Source: Eleusine coracana subsp. coracana (lineage: Eukaryota > Streptophyta > Magnoliopsida > Poales > Poaceae). Taken from it: a DNA stretch of 64,000 nucleotides. Both the position numbers and the translations under genes were made by a program. Below are positions 24,724 to 35,289 of this stretch, piece by piece (the stretch's first letter is position 1; every line of letters starts with the position of its first letter). The notes beneath the pieces were generated by a model. It searched no databases. It worked only from the letters and a program-made list of their open reading frames with translations, and was not told the DNA's origin. The stretch lies in contig CM064427.1 of assembly GCA_032690845.1 (NCBI GenBank), positions 15,945,501-16,009,500 on the forward strand. The letters run 5' to 3'.

Positions 24724-25560
24724 ATGCAATCAGAAACAAAGAACATCACTAAGGATACTCCTTGCGAGTTGCATGTGCCATTTGGTTACAAGGGGAAGTC
24801 GATGAAGGTTGCATCCGACACGGCATTTCCAGGAGAGACGCTCCATAACAGGGATATCCCCCCAGGTTACATGCGTGTCACCGTGTCAGAAATAGTACCT
24901 GGCTATGAGGACAACGAGATCGAGTTCCTGATACCTTAGGCGGGTATAGAAACTCTCCAAGATGCCCTCGACTCTTTCATTATTTGGAAACACCGTGATG
25001 TTGTCCTCTCACCACGAGTTTCTCCAACCCTGTTGTCTGGGCACAGGTCCTTTCATGCGAGCCAGCCAATCAATACAGGTGGACAACCGTCTCCTATGTT
25101 TGCGGCATCCTCGGGAAACAAGCTCCAATCTCCTTATGCGGAAGCCGACTCGACTCATAGTCCTATAATCTATAGTGACAACGAGCCTCTTTCGCAGAGT
25201 GTTCAAGTCGAGCCTTCTCCTGTTATCATCAAGGCTCTGCCAATTCAAGTCCAGTCTATGGCAATTCAAGTAGGGCCTCCATCAATAGCTGCTACGGCGT
25301 TTCAAGTTCAGGCTCCGATAATCCAAGTCTGGCCTGCACTAGTTGTCGTCAAGGCTTCGGTAATCCCAAAGATGATTACTGGATTTGACGAAGAGCCAAA
25401 GGACCCAAAAGCAAAAAGTGATGTTGATAAGTACTTGGCTGGATTAAAAAAAACATCTAGCAAGGACCGGCAAGCTTGTCCTACAAGAAGAAGATCCTCG
25501 GGATGTATTATCGTACGACGCTCAAATTTTGGAGAATCCTACAGACGATATGGACTACCC
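24724..25560 (+). pseudogene. CACTA ORF fragments of unknown function
   Basis: Two open blocks occur: 24724-24939 (contains PCELHVPFGYKGKSMKVASD) and 25033-25578 (Gln/Val/Pro-rich, with repeated IQV-type units such as PIQVQS, AIQVGP and IIQVWP). Blocks like the first are common between the transposase and the protease domain in grass CACTA elements. I recognise no catalytic motif. They may be exons of one gene together with the ULP1-like domain downstream. Confidence 0.55.
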
Positions 25561-25879
25561 AAAATTTATAGTCGGTAAACCCCTTATATCAAATAACATG
25601 TATAAGAACCTACCGTGGGAGATGTGGAAGTTGCATGACTGGTACATGATGGCGTCGAAGGAAGGGGTCACCGAAATCACTTGTAGGATTCTAAAAGAGG
25701 TGTTCAACAAAGATGACGAACAAATATAACACTTATTTTGGGAGGATGTCCACTCGATGTTTCGTCTAGACATGATGGACGTTACCTTCATCACCTTGTG
25801 GTGCATGTAAGTGTTGTGTTCGGTCTACTTTGTATTTCAAGTATAATTCCATATATTATCCTATGCAATTTTTTGTAGC

Positions 25880-26700
25880 ATGAACTCCTTTTTCCAAAGA
25901 AAGGAGACCAATAGAAAAGATTGGAGGGTGGCCTACATCAACCCAAGCCGGATCAACCAAAGCTCGATCAACCTAACGGTAATTCCGAAAAATTATCCGG
26001 ATAAGACACCGATAGAGCTTGCTGAAATGAAGACGGTCTTGACAATAGAAGCAAGGACTTATGTTGCAAATTACTTGTACGACTGCTTCATGAGGTGGCA
26101 AGATAGAGATTGCATTATGGCCCCTTACAACTTCAAGTAAGTTGGACAACTACTGCCTTCGTCATGTATTGTATGTTAAAATTAAATCCAATTGTAATTA
26201 ACTTGTTGACAACAAACATCGTTGTAGCAATCATTGGATCTGTCTGATGATATTTTTGAAAGAAGGGTACCTTCTATCGCTTGACAGCCTGGACTACGAT
26301 AAGAACTTATATGACGACATTCTGGAAGTCATAGATCGGTAAGAAATTGGTCTACGTGTGTATGATTTGATGATGTTAATATCATCTACTGATAAGCTTT
26401 TGTCGATTGTGCAGTGCTTACAAGAAATATGTCGTAGCCGGCGGGGCATGTCATCCTACAAGGAAAAAGAAGATGTACTTCCGTCATAAGTTTTAGGTAA
26501 GACTTATATGCATCTCATACATGTTCTTATCATACTATCCATTCATGTAATTATCATAAGTGTAATGAACTTGTGTTCTCTACTTTATAGTGCAATAAGC
26601 AAATACGAGGAAGTGTGCATTGTGGTTACTACACTTGTGTGTTCTCGACTGGCACTTCAACTTACCTGAACCATATCATTGAGAAGTCTCAACAAGAGGT
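25880..26700 (+). pseudogene. ULP1-like cysteine protease domain carried by the CACTA
   Basis: Exon-like blocks occur at 25880-26140 (DWRVAYINPSRINQ and a basic, charged stretch), 26229-26340 (NHWICLMIF, SLDSLDYDK) and about 26590-26700 (GSVHCGYYTC). Intron-like AT-rich gaps with GT/AG edges separate them. The order fits the C48 family: catalytic His in NHW (26232-26234), Asp in LDSLD, and Cys in HCGYY (26621-26623). C48 enzymes remove SUMO or related modifiers from proteins, and plant CACTA and Mutator elements often carry such domains. In-frame stops between the blocks could be intronic, so whether a protein is made is uncertain. Confidence 0.75.
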
Positions 26701-27264
26701 AAGTTGATTTTGTTTATGTCCGTTTTACTTTACCTGGACCATATCATTGAGGACTCTGCTCATGTGACACAGAAAGCCACAAGGTCAAGGAGAGAATGAG
26801 CTACAAAGATGAAAATGAACGACGCGATCAAAAAGGGTATAATTACTGAATCACGCGTTCACTTGAGTACAAATGTCATGTATCTAGTTGTAGCTTCTCT
26901 TTGTCGTTTTATGTTGAGAGAGGTAATTAGTCCAGAAGGGAAGTGCTTTGACTCAAACAGTGAACTAGCAACAAAACATAGGTCCCTTTATGAGTGGGGT
27001 GGTTCAAGAGCACCATATGAGCCTAATGTGTCGAAAAATGATGATGACTATGCATTAGGGTTCATATAAAACATTCTATAAGCTCGATTGAACATTTTGA
27101 TGACAATGTTGTATATATTCTATGATGAGATATAAATATCTATGATGAGATTGTAAATACCTGTGATGAGATGTTGTAAATATCTGTGATGAGATTTGTA
27201 AATTTCTGTGTATGCAGAATCTGTGATTTCTGTATATTTGCTATTTTTTTTTGAAAATAACAAG

Positions 27265-27536
27265 TAGCAGCGGTTGATGTTGTCAACTGCCGCTACTAAT
27301 AGCCAACAGTAGCGGCAGTTGAAGATGTCAACCGCCGCTACTAATAGCCAACAATAGCGGCGATTGACATCTTCAACCGCCGCTAATAATGTGTCTATAG
27401 CGGCGGTTTATTTAGGCGACAGACTATCCGCCACTACAAACGCATATTTGTAGCTGCGTTTGCATAGCGGTGGGGTGGCCTGCCCGCCGCTACAGTGCCT
27501 TTCCAACCGCTGCTACAGGCCATTTTTGTTGTTGTG
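27265..27536. repeat. CACTA right subterminal palindromic repeats
   Basis: At least four palindromic units of about 34 bp: TAGCGGCGGTT-like arms facing AACCGCCGCTA-like arms around a TGACATCTTCA/TGAAGATGTCA-type centre. They are the mirror of the left subterminal array and probably transposase binding sites. Confidence 0.88.
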
Positions 27537-27921
27537 CACACCAGAGAAGGCCATCGCTATGGATTTCACAAAGGAAGGCAATGAGGACCACTATGTGATC
27601 ATCGTCCCCGACTCAGAGGAAGAAGAGGTTTGGAAAGATTGTTGTGAAGTCCATGGTGTGAAGAACATTGAAGCATACCACAAGGCACGAAGGGAGCACA
27701 GTAGGTGCTCTCGTTGTGTACAAGTCCACAACGACTATGATAGGTCAGTATAGATCATCGATGGCTTCAAAACATTTGATTGTGAGTTATACATTCCAAA
27801 TGTCGATTGGCTTCAAATAGATGGCGAGACCATCCTCTTACCCGACCATGTCCAGAACCGCATCTATGAACTCAGCCCAAGGCTAAGAAAATTGAAAGAA
27901 CAAGATGCAACTGATAAATGA
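27537..27921 (+). pseudogene. Unknown ORF in mariner left arm (continues from 14625-14734)
   Basis: With the CACTA and one CAC removed, an open frame runs from about 14625 through 14734 to 27540 and on to a stop at 27749. It then remains homologous to the right-arm copy up to a TGA at about 27919. It contains LEK-x-V-x-KDF-type repeats (VLEKLVSKDFAAEKSVAKDY), then an acidic HYVIIVPDSEEEE segment and a Cys-containing CCEVHGVKNIEAYHKARR segment. It lies convergent to the transposase copy of the same arm. I recognise no family. Confidence 0.6.
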
Positions 27922-28299
27922 GGTAAGTTATAATTCTGTTATACTGATTCAGACATGAAGGTGCACAAAATAGCCAAGTTCTAATGACATTCTTCTAATT
28001 GTTTGCTTCAACAAGAATTGACATGGCTTCGGTTACTATGGATGTCTCACAATCAATTTGCAATAGAAGTCATCCTTCTCTTTCTAGTTTTTGTTTGCTG
28101 ATTTGACGAAGTTGGCACTTGTTTGAACCGCCACATTTTATTGCTTCCTTCATCACTAGATGTAGTAAGAGCCTAATTCTACTTGCTTTCTTTGTGCAAT
28201 ACTCATTGAAAGCCTGATTCATGTAAGCAACAAATTATTAGAATGAGTATGAAATATTTGTGCATGATCTTAATTGTAATATTTTTTGATAAATGATTA

Positions 28300-29475
28300 T
28301 GAAATATTTAGCTCCTCCACAATTGGAACAAGTTGTTCCACTGTCTTTCGTGATTTCTTGTATTGGATGGCTTGTATTGCACAAAAAAACCCAAATCTAA
28401 GATATTAAAATCTATAGAATTTGCAGGTTGGCAAATGAGTCTAATATCAAACCCTCCTTCCTTAGGTACCTCACAAAACATAGGATCATTAACTTCCAAA
28501 TGCCTCAGTGCATTGTCTTGCACAATGTAGATTGGTTTATGAATATCGTCACGTGGTCATTTTGCTCTAATAGCCGGCAACACCTTTTGGATCATGAACT
28601 CACGAGTCACATATCTTGTGATGTGAGTTATAGATTTCACTTTTATAGTGCCAGCTTACCGATTGACACTATTCCTCTTAGCACGTTCATAAGTGACAAG
28701 AGGGAAGCATCCAATTTTTCCATCAAACACACACTCTCCATTTCCAAACCTCGGCCGAGCTAAAACTCCCAAAAACATGAGGTGTGTAATGTAGTTATTA
28801 CTTTTGCAAGAATGATGTGGATCATTTTTGTCGGGTAACATGAAATATTTGGCAGATTTTTGTGTAAGGAAAAAATATTTCTCATCAATAAACACATGAT
28901 CAAACAACATTGCAACCTACTCTTCTTGTTTGATTTGGTTATAAAGGTCTGATGTTGTTCGAATGTCACCTGGGATGCCCTTGACGCAAGTATCTAATCA
29001 ACCTTGCCTTCCCAATTTCAAGGTGTTTGCTCACCTCTTCTAATGTCATTCTTTCATTGAGTGGAATTCTGTGCAATGGTTCCAAATCAATAGGTATTGG
29101 CTTATGACCTATACAACCTCTTTTCCTACTTGTTACCTCAACCACAATGCCTTGGGCTAATGACTCTTTACCTCTCCTCCAAACCTTTTGAACTGTATGA
29201 ATGTGCAAACCAAATTGAGATGACACATGTCGTGTATCATTCCTGCCTAACCTCCCATTCTTTCTTCTAGCTAATAAGGTTTGATAAACTTGTTTTCTCG
29301 CTTCATCACTACCTTCTTTCCTTCTACATGCACCTAAAAATTGAAATACAATGTGTGTGCATGAAGACATGGACTTAACAGGTCACTTATTAAAAAAACA
29401 CTCAAAATTTAAAACAATACCTTGCTCGAGTGCTTCAATATCTACTTCTACATTGCCATCATGATCCATCCCATG
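28300..29475 (-). pseudogene. Mariner-like transposase, left-arm copy
   Basis: Reads away from the palindrome axis. The block 29370-28966 encodes the DNA-binding half (RKQVYQTLLARR, VSSQFGLHIHTVQKVWRRGK). A deletion and frameshifts follow near 28930, removing the LDPDDL-type segment that the right copy keeps. The catalytic core resumes in another frame at 28910-28656: FDHVFIDEKYFF has the first catalytic Asp, then VARPRF-like and FDGKIGCFPLVTYERAKRNS. The last block, 28523-28308, holds the second Asp in VQDNA-like MQDNALRH and the third in SIDFNILDLGFF. This fits plant Tc1/mariner D-D-39D-type enzymes. All three catalytic Asp residues are present, but the frame is broken. Confidence 0.9.
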
Positions 29476-29555
29476 AATGCTGATGATATCAGTGATGAGA
29501 TTATTTTTTAGGACATTGATGAAATAGAGATGGAGGTAGAAGATAATGAGAGCAT
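29475..29555. other. Axis and spacer of the mariner palindrome
   Basis: Arms reading GCATTCATGGGATGGAT face each other here. The roughly 60-80 bp between them is unpaired and encodes the acidic N-terminal start of the right-arm transposase only (DIDEIEMEVEDNES), so the left copy is 5'-truncated at the axis. No mariner terminus is present at the centre. Confidence 0.75.
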
Positions 29556-30790
29556 TCATGGGATGGATTATGATGGCAATGTAGAAGTAGATATTGAAGC
29601 ACCCGAGCAAGGTATTGTTTTCAATTTTCAGTGTTTTTTTTAAAATAAGTAAATGGTTAAGTCTATGTCTTCATGCCCACACATTTGTACTTTTAATTTT
29701 TAGGTGCAAGTATGTAGAAGTAAAGAAGGTAGTGATGAAGTGAGTAAATAAGTTTACAAAACCTTATTAGATAGAAGTAAGAATGGGGGGTTAGGCAGGA
29801 ATGATACACAACATGTGTCATCTCAATTTGGTTTGCACATTTGTACAGTTCAAAAGGTTTGGAAGAGAGGTAAAGAGTCATTAGCCCAAGGCATTGTGGT
29901 TGACCTAAAAAGTAGAAAAAGAGGTCATGTAGGTCATAAGCCAATACCTATTGATTTTGAACCATTACACAACATTCCACTCAATGAAAGAATGACATTA
30001 GAAGCGGTGAGCAAACGCCTTAAAATTGGGAAGGACATGTTGATTAGATACTTGCGTCAAGGGCATCCCAGGAGCCATTCGAACAACATCAAACCTTTCT
30101 TAACCAAATCAAACAAGAACAGTAGGTTGCAATGGTGTCTTGATATGCTTGATCCGGATGATTTGGCTAATGATCCTCACTTCAAAGATTTATTTGATCA
30201 TGTCTTCATTGGTGAGAAATGGTTTTTCCTTACACAAAAATCTGCAACAAGTACTACTTGTTGCCCGACGAAGATGATCCACATTGTTCTTGCAAAAGTA
30301 AGAACTACATTCCATGCCTCATGTTTTTTGGGAGTTTCAGCTCTGTCGAGGTTTGAAAATGGAGTGTGTGCATTTGATGGATAAATTGGATGTTTCCCTC
30401 TTGTCACTTATGAACGTGCTAAGACAAATAGTGTCAACCGGCAAGCTGGCACTATAGAAGTGACCTATAACTCACATGAACTGAGATGTGATTCGTGAGT
30501 TCATTGCTCCAAAAGGTGTTGCCAGCTATTAGAACAAAATGGCCATGTGATGATATTCATAAACCAATCTATATTGTGCAAGACAATGCAGTGAGTCATT
30601 TAGAAGTTATCAATGATCCTATGTTTTGTGAGGCAGTGAAGGAAGGAGGGTTTGATATTAGACTCATTTGCCAACCTGCAAATTCTCTGGATTTTAATAG
30701 CTTAGATTTGAATTTTTTTCATACAATTTAAGCCATCCAATACAAGAAATCAGAAAAGTCAGTGGAACAACTTGTTCCAATTGTGGAGGA
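29555..30790 (+). pseudogene. Mariner-like transposase, right-arm copy
   Basis: An N-terminal acidic exon (MDYDGNVEVDIEAPEQ) is followed by an intron-like gap. The main open block runs 29815-30384: helix-turn-helix region VSSQFGLHICTVQKVWKRGK, linker, then SRLQWCLDMLDPDDLANDP and FDHVFIGEKWFF. Here the first catalytic Asp of the family is Gly. A TAA at about 30382 replaces the Lys of FDGK seen in the left arm. A frameshift precedes 30495-30731, which holds the second Asp (YIVQDNA) and the third (NSLDFNSLDLNFF). It is inactive by substitution, stop and frameshift. Confidence 0.9.
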
Positions 30791-31149
30791 GGTAAAATAT
30801 TTCATAATCATTTATCAAAACATATTACAATTAAGATTCATGCAGAAATATTTCATACTCATTCTAATATTTTTTTTGCTTACATGAATCAGGCTTTCAA
30901 TGAGTATTGCCAAAAGAAAGCAACTAGAATTTGGCTCTCACTACATCTAGCGAGGAAGGAAGCTATGAAATGTGACGGTTCAAAGAAGTACCAACTTTGT
31001 TACATCAACAAACAAAAACTAGAAGAGAGGATAACTTCCATTGTAAATTGATTGTGAACCTTCATGTATGAATCAGTGTAGCAGAATTCTAACTTACGTC
31101 ATTTAACAACCACATCTTATCCTTTCAATTTTTTCAGCCTTGGGATGAG

Positions 31150-31950
31150 CTCATTGATGTGGTTCTAGAATGGTCGGGGTAAGAGGATGGTCTCACCATC
31201 CATTTGATGATCATCGACATTAGGAATGTATAACTCACAATCAAATTTTTCAAAGCCATCGATGATCCATACCGACCTATCATAGTTGTTGTGGACTCAT
31301 CCATAGCGATAGCACGCACTCTGCTCCTTTCGTGCCCTGTGGTATGCTTCAATGTCCTTCACACCATGGACTTCACAACAATCTTTGCAAAACTTTACCG
31401 CTTCTTCCTCTGAGTTGGGGACGATGATCACGTCGTGGTCATCATTGTCTTCCTGTGTGAAATCCATGGGGATGGCCTTCTCCAGTGTGGCTGCCTTGGG
31501 GAAGGCAACTTTGACCTCATAGTCCATGGTGACAGATTTCTCCATCGTGAAGTCCTTGCCGACGAGCTTCTCTAGCACGGCTGCCTCCTTTGGTGCCTAT
31601 TCCATGGCGACGACCTTCTCCGGCGAGGCCACCTTGCCAAAGACATCCTCTATCGCGAAGTCTTTGTCGACGGCCTTCTCCAGCATCCTATGCGATGTTC
31701 TTGCACTGCTGCATGGCGTGCGGCAAGGAAGCGTAGTCAAGCGACGAGGCTGGCGTGGTCAAGCGGCGAAGCAGCGCGGCGTGATGATGCGGCAAACGAC
31801 GAACTATGGAGCTGGCCTGGTGGATCGCAAAGGTGTGGCGATGTTTACCAATGGCCGCTGGTGAGACACCAACGTGCTGCCTAGTGCTTTGAAGATGGGC
31901 GAGACACCAACGGGCTGCCTCGGGAAGGTGACAGACACGCGCCGTGCGAA
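31150..31950 (-). pseudogene. Unknown ORF in mariner right arm
   Basis: The open block 31578-31297 repeats the left-arm ORF (MLEKLVGKDFTMEKSV, DVIIVPNSEEE, CCEVHGVKDIEAYHRARK). Upstream, the same frame continues to about 31690 with one TAG. A possible first block at 31950-31690 is Ala/Arg/His-rich and ends at PHAMQQCKNIA. It starts near the element terminus and runs towards the transposase, so the two genes converge. Presence in both arms shows it was part of the element before the duplication. It may be a captured host gene or an element gene; I do not recognise it. Confidence 0.6.
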
Positions 31951-34231
31951 GCGCACTCAGTTTTGATTATGTTTTAATTATGCTTCGGAATCCAATGTTC
32001 TCCAGGGGCAAACAAGTCCAAAAACAATGTTTTTTTCCTCAAACAAATAGAATTGCAAAATCTGACTGCCCTCTTAAACGACCACAAATCCAGATCCAGA
32101 GGGAGTATGCTAAATGTGTCTTAAACGATTTCTAATCCAGAACCGGAGGGAGTATTGGTAACATGGTGGTTGAGAGGGAGATATATGCTGACTAGCAGAG
32201 CTACACATCCAAGGTTCATCTCATCCACATATCTTTTACCTGTATCTTTGTAGCTAAAGAAAAAAAAATGTACATAAAAAATATTGGGGTCACAGATAAA
32301 CACGAGATTTCGGAAAGAATGAAATGTACGAATGGCCATTGTAGTTGTTTGTCAGTTTCAATTTGGCCACTATACTCATAAAACTTAATATCGTAGACAT
32401 TAATAAGCTCGCTTTTTCATGTCAATATGGTCAATTGTCTTGACAATCCTACGTATATTTTGATAATATAGCATAGGTAGTGGTCTGACTCAGCATCCAA
32501 CAAGAATGGTGATTCATTGGTATGTTCTTTTTATAATTCATTTTTGCATTTATAACCCTTTGCTATTCTTCGCAACATTACCCGGACTTGTCCTCCACAT
32601 TTAACACAATGTAGTGAAATTCATTACGCCCTGCAGGGAGGACTACCTTGCCTGTCGATCCAACACAGAGCCAAATCGTTGTCGCATGGATCGGAGGCAC
32701 ATAGGCCCCAAGATTGAAATTAAATTTCTAGAGGCACCAAAATTATGTGAATCTGAACACCTAGTTGTAGCTATACATGTTCATGCTAATATTGGTTCAC
32801 TAATCACTTATCAATGTGATCGATACTATCACTGCTTGCAGCAAAAAAGACTTCACCTCTGTTCACTGTCTACATAGGGCGCTATCGGTCTAAAACTACC
32901 AGATTCCTACCATTCATCCCGATTGTAGGTAGGAGCCATAGTTCTTTTCTTCCGTTCTTGACCTGTGCTTACTGCTAGCCGGTGAAGCCGCTTTGCATCC
33001 GTCCTCACTGTTGCTCGCTAATCGATGTCCTTGTCATCTGTCATCGACACTCGGCGCTTAGGCCCCACCGCACGAGATCATGGATCTCTCTAAAACAATG
33101 AAAGGAATTGATCGAAAGCAATATTGAAAGGATGCATAGGAGGGACATAAATGAGAAATTAAATATTTCCATACATACGGTTGGACATCCAGGTTGGATG
33201 CTGAGGGAGATGACCATGTATGCCACATCATCAGAATACATATGGTTCACTCAAAATAAAATGAACGTCGCCATCCACGGGTATTTTCACATTGCCAGCC
33301 TTATAAACCCCACCCAGAACAGACCATTCATCTTCGATCCTTCTACTTACGACCACTATCTCCCTTCATATTCCTTCTCAACGTCATCAGGCGAAAAGGA
33401 GGAGCAAAGCCAACCTTCGTCTGGTCGTCGCTCCTCTCTGTCATATATCATCGCCATTCAGGTCAGGCACATTGACGGGGAGCTGTGAGCGGATCTAGGC
33501 GGAGCAGAAAGGCTAGCTCCTTGTGATCGTCCTTGTGGTATCCCTCACCGCTGCTGCAGCTCCCCATCGTGGTTGTCCGTAGCCCCCGAGGCTGCACGTC
33601 GGGAAGGATCCGTAATGGGGGCAAGAGCTCTCCCCCTTCCCGTTCCCTCCTTGTTTGCAACAAGATAAAAAGCTGGATATTTTTTGGCTGATGACTTCAA
33701 AATGCGTCTGTTTGCTGCAATTATCGCAGTTTTTGTGTAGGATTATGATATTGTTGCGGTTTCATTTAGGACCAAATGTTTTAGCCTCTGCTTTATGTTG
33801 GAAGCAGAGAAGATCTGGGTTATCACACAATGCATCTCATGAATCAGACCACCCATTATGGTAATGATAATTGTTTAACAGAACCTGTAGGATAGCTTAT
33901 AATGGAAACTCTTGTTCCATACTTTCAAGGTTTTGAGAATAAATGATGTTGGGACGTGAACTTTGTGGTGTACAATAGATACTAACAAAGAAGTAAATTT
34001 TCATGCAAGCAGGGAGACAAAGAAAGAAATGATTTGTCCAGTGGAAGCGCCTGCAACCTGTCATCAAGTTCGTCTCGATGATGTCTCCTCTCCTGCTTGA
34101 TCAATAAGAGATTAGTGTTTCACTTCCCTAGAAAGGAGGAAAAAAAGCTTTCTGATCCCTTATATATGTAAGGGGGGAGGAAGGATATATGCGTGCAAAA
34201 TATGAAGGGGATCCAATTCCAACACAGTTCC

Positions 34232-34860
34232 ATGGCTACTGAGGAGATCATCATCGCCTGTGCAAAAGACTACAAGGTTCAGACTAGAGTCATGTCCTCC
34301 GCGAAGGTTGACTTCCTTCATCGATGAGGTCCATGGGGACCAGGTTCATTCCCTACTAGTCAGGATCGACACAGAGTGGCCCGTCGAAAGAAGAAGCATG
34401 AGCTTCAAGGATGTGGTAACGGATGCCAGTCCTACAACTGTCTGTAGGCTATCGGTGCCTTGCATTTCAGATTTATCATGCCGGCCAATTCATGCCCGGC
34501 CTGAAGAACTTCCTTCAATGCTCACAATGCACTCTTTTCAGCGTCAGGGTACAAAACGATGTCCACTGGTTGAGGGACGACTACAACACCAATTTCTCTA
34601 ACACTAGGGAGGTGAGGCTTGCCACCGGGGCCATCAACATCAAATTTCTCAATGCCTCTCTTGAGCAGCTAGCTCTATAATGCATGGACCTTGTCATCGA
34701 CAAGAACATCAATCATGGTGAGTGGGGAGCAGTGGAGCTAACCCAGCACCAAGTCCAGTATGCTTTCATTGGTGCATTTGCATCATACGGACTTGGCCAA
34801 CGGCTGGGTATCATTCCTTGGACCAAAGGGACACGTAGAAGGATGATCACAAATCCATGA
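34232..34860 (+). pseudogene. WRN-type 3'-5' exonuclease fragment, left copy
   Basis: The ATG at 34232 starts MATEEIIIACAKDYKVQT and hits a stop at about 34325. After a frame change the exonuclease I motif appears (LLVRIDTEW, Asp and Glu at 34368-34376), then another shift and the long block from 34423 (LQLSVGYRCLAFQIYH, NFLQCSQCTLFSVRVQNDV), then VQYAFIGAFASYGLGQRL to a stop at 34860. The order fits the DnaQ/RNase D superfamily proteins related to Werner exonuclease, which are numerous in grasses. The last catalytic Asp (YxxxDAxAS-type) is Gly here. Two or more frameshifts make it non-functional. Confidence 0.75.
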
Positions 34861-35289
34861 TAAAGAACTAAAAATAATAAAGTCCCTACTTTGTAGTATT
34901 ATTATCAAGTATTGTTTTTAATGAAGTTATCAATTATTGTTATAGTTTGCATGTGATGATAGAGTACTGTTTTGTTGACAACTTGGTATGGTTTTGACTT
35001 GTGCCAGCATCTATCCTTTTTTTTTTCGACTTGCGAAGAGAGGGCTGCGAACCTTGGTCATGAACCTGTGAACTGTAACATATCAAAACTATAGCTGACA
35101 TACGCATGTGAGGTATCAAAAAGAAGAATGGATGCTGACATAGGTCAAACCCATGCCAAGTTGTCACCAAAACAATATTCGATTACCAGAGGTAATGCAT
35201 AACAAGACTTCATAATTTCATTAAAAAACAGTACTCGGTAATAATACTACGGATTTGTGATCATCTTTCGACATGTTCCTTAGATCTGA

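Larger units (their letters stand above)
14735..27536 (+). mobile_element. CACTA (En/Spm) transposon, 12.8 kb
   Basis: Begins CACTACCATAAATAGG and ends GTTGTTGTG (inverse CACAACAACAAAAATGG). It is flanked on both sides by the 3-bp target duplication CAC (14732-14734 and 27537-27539). It carries, in order, a TNP2-type transposase pseudogene, a short tandem repeat, a second transposase-related ORF split by an LTR retrotransposon, ORFs of unknown function and an ULP1-like protease domain. Removing the 4,319 bp of retrotransposon plus target duplication leaves an ancestral element of about 8.5 kb. It is inserted in the left arm of the mariner palindrome, in frame within the unknown ORF there. Confidence 0.95.
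14107..32148. mobile_element. Mariner-like element rebuilt as a giant palindrome (TA target site)
   Basis: The left end is TA followed by CTCCCTCCGG. The right end is the inverse, CCGGAGGGAG followed by TA, with a second inner copy ending at 32107. Once the nested CACTA (14735-27536) is removed, the left half (14107-14734 plus 27540-29475) is an inverted copy of the right half (29555-32107). Each half is about 2.6 kb and the axis is near 29,515. Landmark pairs give a constant midpoint along the full length, including the terminal 500 bp, the unknown ORF and the whole transposase. Identity looks like roughly 80-90% by eye. The two transposase copies diverge from the axis. No CTCCCTCCG end exists at the centre, so the element appears to have two copies of one terminus and none of the other. 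Confidence 0.9.

Noticed and set aside
27100..27220. Repeated ATCTATGATGAGAT-type units as a possible CRISPR-like array
   Set aside because: They are short, irregular repeats at the end of the CACTA body in a plant genome, with no spacer structure.
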